Part shown: piece by piece, positions 29,158 through 32,378 of the stretch
How positions within the stretch are numbered: position 1 is the first letter of the stretch
How the letters are laid out: the number at the start of each line of letters is the position of its first letter
Position numbers and translations under genes: made by a program
Notes under the pieces: model-generated
Databases searched by the model: none
Told to the model about the DNA's origin: nothing
The model's input: only the letters and a program-made list of their open reading frames with translations
Assembly (NCBI GenBank): GCA_964569715.1
Contig: CAZMUD010000007.1
Location: 1-32,378, forward strand
DNA from: CAZMUD01 sp964569715
GTDB lineage: Bacteria; Chloroflexota; Dehalococcoidia; Dehalococcoidales; UBA2162
Direction of reading: 5' to 3'
Length of the DNA stretch: 32,378 nucleotides

Positions 29158-29973
29158 ATGCAAAAGATTACCGATAATGTTTATGCCGAAACCGGGTTTC
29201 GAGGGTGTAATCCTGGCTTTGTGGTCACCAAGGAAGGAGTGGTGATGATTGATACTCCTCAGATGCCGGCAGACGCAATAGGGTGGCGAGATGAGATTGC
29301 CAAACACGGCCCGGTTCGCTACCTGATAAACACCGAGCCCCACGGCGACCACTTCACCGGGAACTACTTCTTTGAGGGCACGGTGATAGCTCATGAGGGC
29401 ACCAGAGAGGTAATCTTGGCCGCTTCAGTGGAAGAGTTCACAGAGCGCATCAAGCAGGCAGCCCCTGAGAGCCTTCCCCTTATTAAAGGGTTCAGCTATC
29501 GCCCACCTACCATTACCCTTTCCCAGCGGCTGACCCTCTACCTAGGCGAGCACACTTTCCAGCTCATTAATCACCCTGGGCACACTCCCTACCAGGTGGC
29601 AGTTTATATCCCCGAGGAGAGGGTAGCCTTCACCTCGGATAACATATTTCATAAAGTACAGGCTTTCCTTCACCAGGCTCTCCCCTACGAGTGGCTGGAT
29701 TCGCTGAAGCGACTTCAGGAACTTGAGGCTGATGTGCTGGTGCCCGGACATGGCAGCCTCTGCGACCGAAGTTACATCCCGGAGATGAGCTCCTTTATTC
29801 AGGCCTGGATAGATGCGGTTACTGCTGCCATTAACCAAGGGATGAGCCTGGAGGAAGCCCAAGATAAAATTTCTTTCCTTGACCGCTACCCCATGGAGTC
29901 AGGCGTTGAGTTCATGGCACAGGAGTTACAGCGCTGGAACGTAGCACGCCTGTATCAGGTGCTGAAAAAGTAG
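29158..29973 (+). CDS. MBL-fold metallo-hydrolase with altered HxHxDH motif
   Basis: 271 aa metallo-beta-lactamase-fold protein. The metal motif is NTEPHGDHFTGN (58-69): the first His of HxHxDH is Glu60, while H62, D64 and H65 are kept. Further ligands appear in INHPGHTPYQV, the bridging Asp in FTSDNIF, and the last His in VLVPGHGSL. The C-terminal helical part (AWIDAVTAAINQGMSLEEAQ) resembles quinoprotein-relay or glyoxalase-like MBL proteins; substrate unknown. Two adjacent ATGs (29155 and 29158) follow AAAGGGGGGG; the second has better spacing. The 148-nt gap upstream holds only a 23-codon frame at 29047-29118. It converges with rarA, stops 6 nt apart. Confidence 0.82.
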   Translation: MQKITDNVYAETGFRGCNPGFVVTKEGVVMIDTPQMPADAIGWRDEIAKHGPVRYLINTEPHGDHFTGNYFFEGTVIAHEGTREVILAASVEEFTERIKQAAPESLPLIKGFSYRPPTITLSQRLTLYLGEHTFQLINHPGHTPYQVAVYIPEERVAFTSDNIFHKVQAFLHQALPYEWLDSLKRLQELEADVLVPGHGSLCDRSYIPEMSSFIQAWIDAVTAAINQGMSLEEAQDKISFLDRYPMESGVEFMAQELQRWNVARLYQVLKK

Positions 29974-29979
29974 TGGAAT

Positions 29980-31338
29980 TCAATCTTCCTTTCCTTTTTC
30001 AGTTCCGCCCGCTTTTTTCCTCCCCTGCCACCAATTTTTGAGCCGGGTTATAATCTGTTTCTCATATCCCTGGTCACTGGGAGAGTAATACTGTTTGCCC
30101 TGGAGTGAATCGGGCAAGTTTTGTTGCTCAACAAAGTGCTCGGGGTAGTCATAAGCATACTTATATCCCTCTCCATAACCCATCTCTTTCATCAATGGTG
30201 TCACCGGATTGCGCAGGTGTAGCGGCACTGAGTCGTCATAACTCTGTTTAATTTCCTTCTGAACTCGAGAGTATGCCTCGTAGAGAGAGTTACTCTTAGG
30301 AGCTGTAGCCAGGTAGACCGCTGCCTCAGCTAAAGCCAGATTGCCCTCAGGCATGCCAATGAAGTGGACTGCTTGCTGAGCCGCCATAGCTATCACTAAT
30401 GCCTGAGGGTCAGCCATACCTACATCCTCTGAGGCAAAGCGAACCAAACGGCGGGCAACGTAGAGAGGGTCCTCTCCCGCCTCCAGCATTCTTGCCAGCC
30501 AGTATAAAGCGGCATCCGGGTCTGAGCCTCGCATCGACTTGTGAAGGGCTGAGATGAGGTCATAGTGCTGTTCTCCTCCCTTGTCGTAACGCAAAGCTGG
30601 GTGCTGGACGGCATCTTCAATGGTAGGTAGTGAAATACGGCGCTTCCCATGAGTATCGGGCGGCGTAGTCAAGGTTGCCATCTCCAGTGCATTAAGGGCA
30701 ATACGAGCATCACCCTTCGACATCATGATAAGATGGCTCAAGGCATCAGGGGATAGCTCTACATTCAGTGCCCCAAGACCATTAAGCCCATCCCTTAGCG
30801 CTCTCAGGATTATGACACGAATTTCATCCTCGATAAGGGAGTTCAAGGTGAGAACCTGGCACCGAGAGAGGAGAGGGGAGGTAACCTCAAAGGAGGGGTT
30901 TTCCGTAGTAGCACCAATAAGGGTAGCGGTGCCATCCTCGACGAAGGGTAGAATTGCATCCTGCTGAGCCTTATTAAAGCGATGAATCTCGTCTATGAAG
31001 AGGATAGTTTTCTGCTGGTAAATTTTGCGACGTTCCTGGGCCTCCTCTATTATTCGGCGCAAGTCAGCCACACCAGCACTGACGGCGCTCACCGGACTGA
31101 AGTGTGAATCGGTGGTATTGGCAATGACATAAGCCAGGGTAGTTTTACCACTGCCCGGTGGACCCCACAGAACGATTGATGGTATCCGACCGGCTTCAAT
31201 AGCCTTCCTCAACACCCGCCCTTTGCCTATCAGGTGCCCCTGCCCAACAAAGGCGTCAAAGCTGGTCGGTCTCATTCGAATTGCCAGTGGTGCCTCCTGC
31301 TTTTTTTGCTCCTCAAATTGACGCTCAAACATATCCAT
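29980..31338 (-). CDS. rarA: Replication-associated recombination protein RarA (MgsA)
   Basis: 452 aa AAA+ ATPase acting at stalled replication forks. RPTSFDAFVGQGHLIGKG at the N-terminus, Walker A GPPGSGKT (59-66), Walker B ILFIDEIHRFNKAQQDAILP, sensor 1 IGATTENPSFE, and LLSRCQVLTL. C-terminal tetramerisation region has YDLISALHKSMRGSDPDAALYWLARMLEAGEDP and RRLVRFASEDVGMADP. The ATG at 31338 is chosen because AGGAGGT lies 5 nt upstream; the in-frame start at 31359 lies before this site. The ribosome site overlaps the stop of the lipoprotein gene, so the pair is probably co-transcribed. Confidence 0.95.
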   Translation of the reverse strand: MDMFERQFEEQKKQEAPLAIRMRPTSFDAFVGQGHLIGKGRVLRKAIEAGRIPSIVLWGPPGSGKTTLAYVIANTTDSHFSPVSAVSAGVADLRRIIEEAQERRKIYQQKTILFIDEIHRFNKAQQDAILPFVEDGTATLIGATTENPSFEVTSPLLSRCQVLTLNSLIEDEIRVIILRALRDGLNGLGALNVELSPDALSHLIMMSKGDARIALNALEMATLTTPPDTHGKRRISLPTIEDAVQHPALRYDKGGEQHYDLISALHKSMRGSDPDAALYWLARMLEAGEDPLYVARRLVRFASEDVGMADPQALVIAMAAQQAVHFIGMPEGNLALAEAAVYLATAPKSNSLYEAYSRVQKEIKQSYDDSVPLHLRNPVTPLMKEMGYGEGYKYAYDYPEHFVEQQNLPDSLQGKQYYSPSDQGYEKQIITRLKNWWQGRKKAGGTEKGKED

Positions 31339-31351
31339 AGGGCACCTCCTT

Positions 31352-31792
31352 TTAATCATAAGGAGTGTATTCTATACTTACCTCCTCCGAGAGAAAGCTT
31401 TCAAAACCATCTATATTAAAGGCGCTGACTCTATAATAATAGATAGTCGACGGATACCCCCAAGTAATACTAAGGTCTTCATCTACATATGAGGTTTCTG
31501 AGGTAGTAGCAATTACAACATATTCTGTCTTTTCAGCGTTTTTTTCAGCATCTATTTCATCAACTCTTTCATAACTCCTATAGACAAGGTAACCATCTAA
31601 ATCAGGTGCCGCCTGATGCTCCCAAGAAAGAAACAACCTATCGCCATACTTTTCATTAGCCGGGTCGTATTCCTCTCCGACCACTACTAATCCGGTGGGA
31701 GCGCCCGGTATTTCAGCCTGTCGGATGCACCCACCAAGGCAGGTGAACCCAGCAATTAGTAAAATCAGTCCAATTCCAATTTTCTTTGCCAT
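31352..31792 (-). CDS. Lipoprotein with fibronectin type III domain
   Basis: 146 aa. Signal peptide with lipobox LGGC (Cys22) after a hydrophobic core (IGLILLIAGFT), then a single FN3-like domain: APTGLVVVG, DRLFLSWEHQAAPDLDGYLVYRS, TSYVDEDLSITWGYPSTIYYYRVSAFNIDGFES. Expected to be anchored on the outer face of the membrane; partner unknown. No strong ribosome site before ATG 31792. Its stop codon lies next to the Shine-Dalgarno of rarA. Confidence 0.78.
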   Translation of the reverse strand: MAKKIGIGLILLIAGFTCLGGCIRQAEIPGAPTGLVVVGEEYDPANEKYGDRLFLSWEHQAAPDLDGYLVYRSYERVDEIDAEKNAEKTEYVVIATTSETSYVDEDLSITWGYPSTIYYYRVSAFNIDGFESFLSEEVSIEYTPYD

Positions 31793-32064
31793 TCCCGCTT
31801 ACCCACTTTCCTGTCTACGCCAATACGGGACCCCTTATTCCGGAACCATCTCCCTTTTCGGCTTCATCCCGAATAAAAATCGCGTCACATTAGAATAGGT
31901 CTTTCATTCTATCATAGATGCCCTTTGAGCGTCTGGCTATCTTGCCAACAATTACCAGATTGTCCTTACAAAAACGGCGTAGATTATTCGCCAGTCCCCC
32001 ACTCGGATTCTATATATAGCATATATATGCCAAGCTGCTCAAATATATCCAAGTACACCCGAGG
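31793..32064. other. Intergenic stretch without a supported gene
   Basis: Between the DUF2779 gene and the lipoprotein gene. A minus-strand TATGAT/TAGAAT near 31906-31916 could be a -10 for the lipoprotein-rarA unit, without a good -35. Nothing else recognised. Confidence 0.3.
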
Positions 32065-32378
32065 TCACGCATATTCAGCCAACTTTTGGTGCAACTCAAC
32101 CATAGCTAGAGTATCTTGTTTGCAATATTCTAAAAGGTGTCTTTTCACTGCTTCAGCTTCTCTACCTTCATATTTACCGAGCGCTAGGTAGGCGAAAGTC
32201 GCCATAGCCGAATCGCCATCTGCAATCTCCAAATTATCATATGACATCTCGGGCACTAGAACAGGAAGGGTTACCTTTATTGATGTGCTTCCGTGAAAAT
32301 CCGGGTGATAATAATTCTTTACAATGATTGCTTGGAGATCTATCATCCGACCTGCCAAGGAATTCAGCTTTTCTGAAA
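32065..32378 (-). CDS. DUF2779 domain protein, 3' end (cut by window edge)
   Basis: The C-terminal 104 codons of a longer gene; the frame is open to the window end. RMIDLQAIIVKNYYHPDFHG, STSIKVTLPVLVP, LEIADGDSAMATFAYL and LLEYCKQDTLAMVELHQKL match the end of DUF2779 proteins, where YC(K)QDTLA resembles the last exonuclease motif (YxxxD) of a DnaQ/RNase H-like nuclease. The true start is outside the window. Function presumably nucleic-acid cleavage; system unknown. Confidence 0.75.
   Translation of the reverse strand, partial: SEKLNSLAGRMIDLQAIIVKNYYHPDFHGSTSIKVTLPVLVPEMSYDNLEIADGDSAMATFAYLALGKYEGREAEAVKRHLLEYCKQDTLAMVELHQKLAEYA

Overview
The window looks like a chromosomal segment of a bacterium from the Chloroflexota, most likely Dehalococcoidia-like. 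This is an inference from gene content: an rpoD-dnaG-dgt-ppsA block next to an atp operon (an arrangement I recall from Dehalococcoides but could not check), an archaeal-type STT3 oligosaccharyltransferase, and DUF1893 and DUF2779 proteins. No plasmid, phage, CRISPR or intact insertion sequence is visible.

Layout. Positions 1-6239 (minus strand) hold a housekeeping block: ppsA, dgt, dnaG and the 5' part of rpoD, which runs off the left edge. Positions 6346-6959 (plus) hold a DUF151 bifunctional-nuclease gene behind a near-consensus sigma70 promoter, then an intrinsic terminator. Positions 7217-14577 (plus) are a complete F-type ATP synthase operon (atpI/Z, B, E, an extra 35-codon ORF, F, H, A, G, D, C). 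Its gaps carry copies of a two-hairpin palindromic repeat that also lies in front of dnaG. Positions 14622-17736 (minus) are a ribosome-maturation operon: rpsP with a very unusual repetitive tail, khpA, a zinc-ribbon/membrane/beta-propeller protein, and rimM. Positions 17793-21633 (plus) hold nfi, prfB (programmed +1 frameshift), a secreted gluzincin-like peptidase and radC, the last three joined by stop/start overlaps. A tRNA-Val(CAC) gene lies on the minus strand at 21697-21772.

The right third is more accessory: a winged-helix regulator, a possible small gene, an HTH fragment, the STT3 gene, a broken serine/threonine kinase relic beside another gene fragment, a GC-rich type-B carboxylesterase, a candidate structured RNA ending in a very strong terminator upstream of a DUF1893 gene, an MBL-fold hydrolase with an altered metal motif, rarA with an upstream FN3 lipoprotein, and the 3' end of a DUF2779 gene cut by the right edge.

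Points for a second look: (1) an interspersed two-hairpin element repeatedly placed just upstream of housekeeping genes in sense orientation, ending in a Shine-Dalgarno-like cap; (2) an unrecognised 35-aa single-span membrane ORF between atpE and atpF; (3) atpG, whose only in-frame start giving a complete gamma subunit is CTG; (4) ribosomal protein S16 carrying about 150 residues of 15-residue charged repeats; (5) the 28240-28510 RNA candidate; (6) several good promoters whose predicted start points fall at or within about 10 nt of the start codon, suggesting leaderless mRNAs. All domain calls are by eye from translated sequence; no database search was run.
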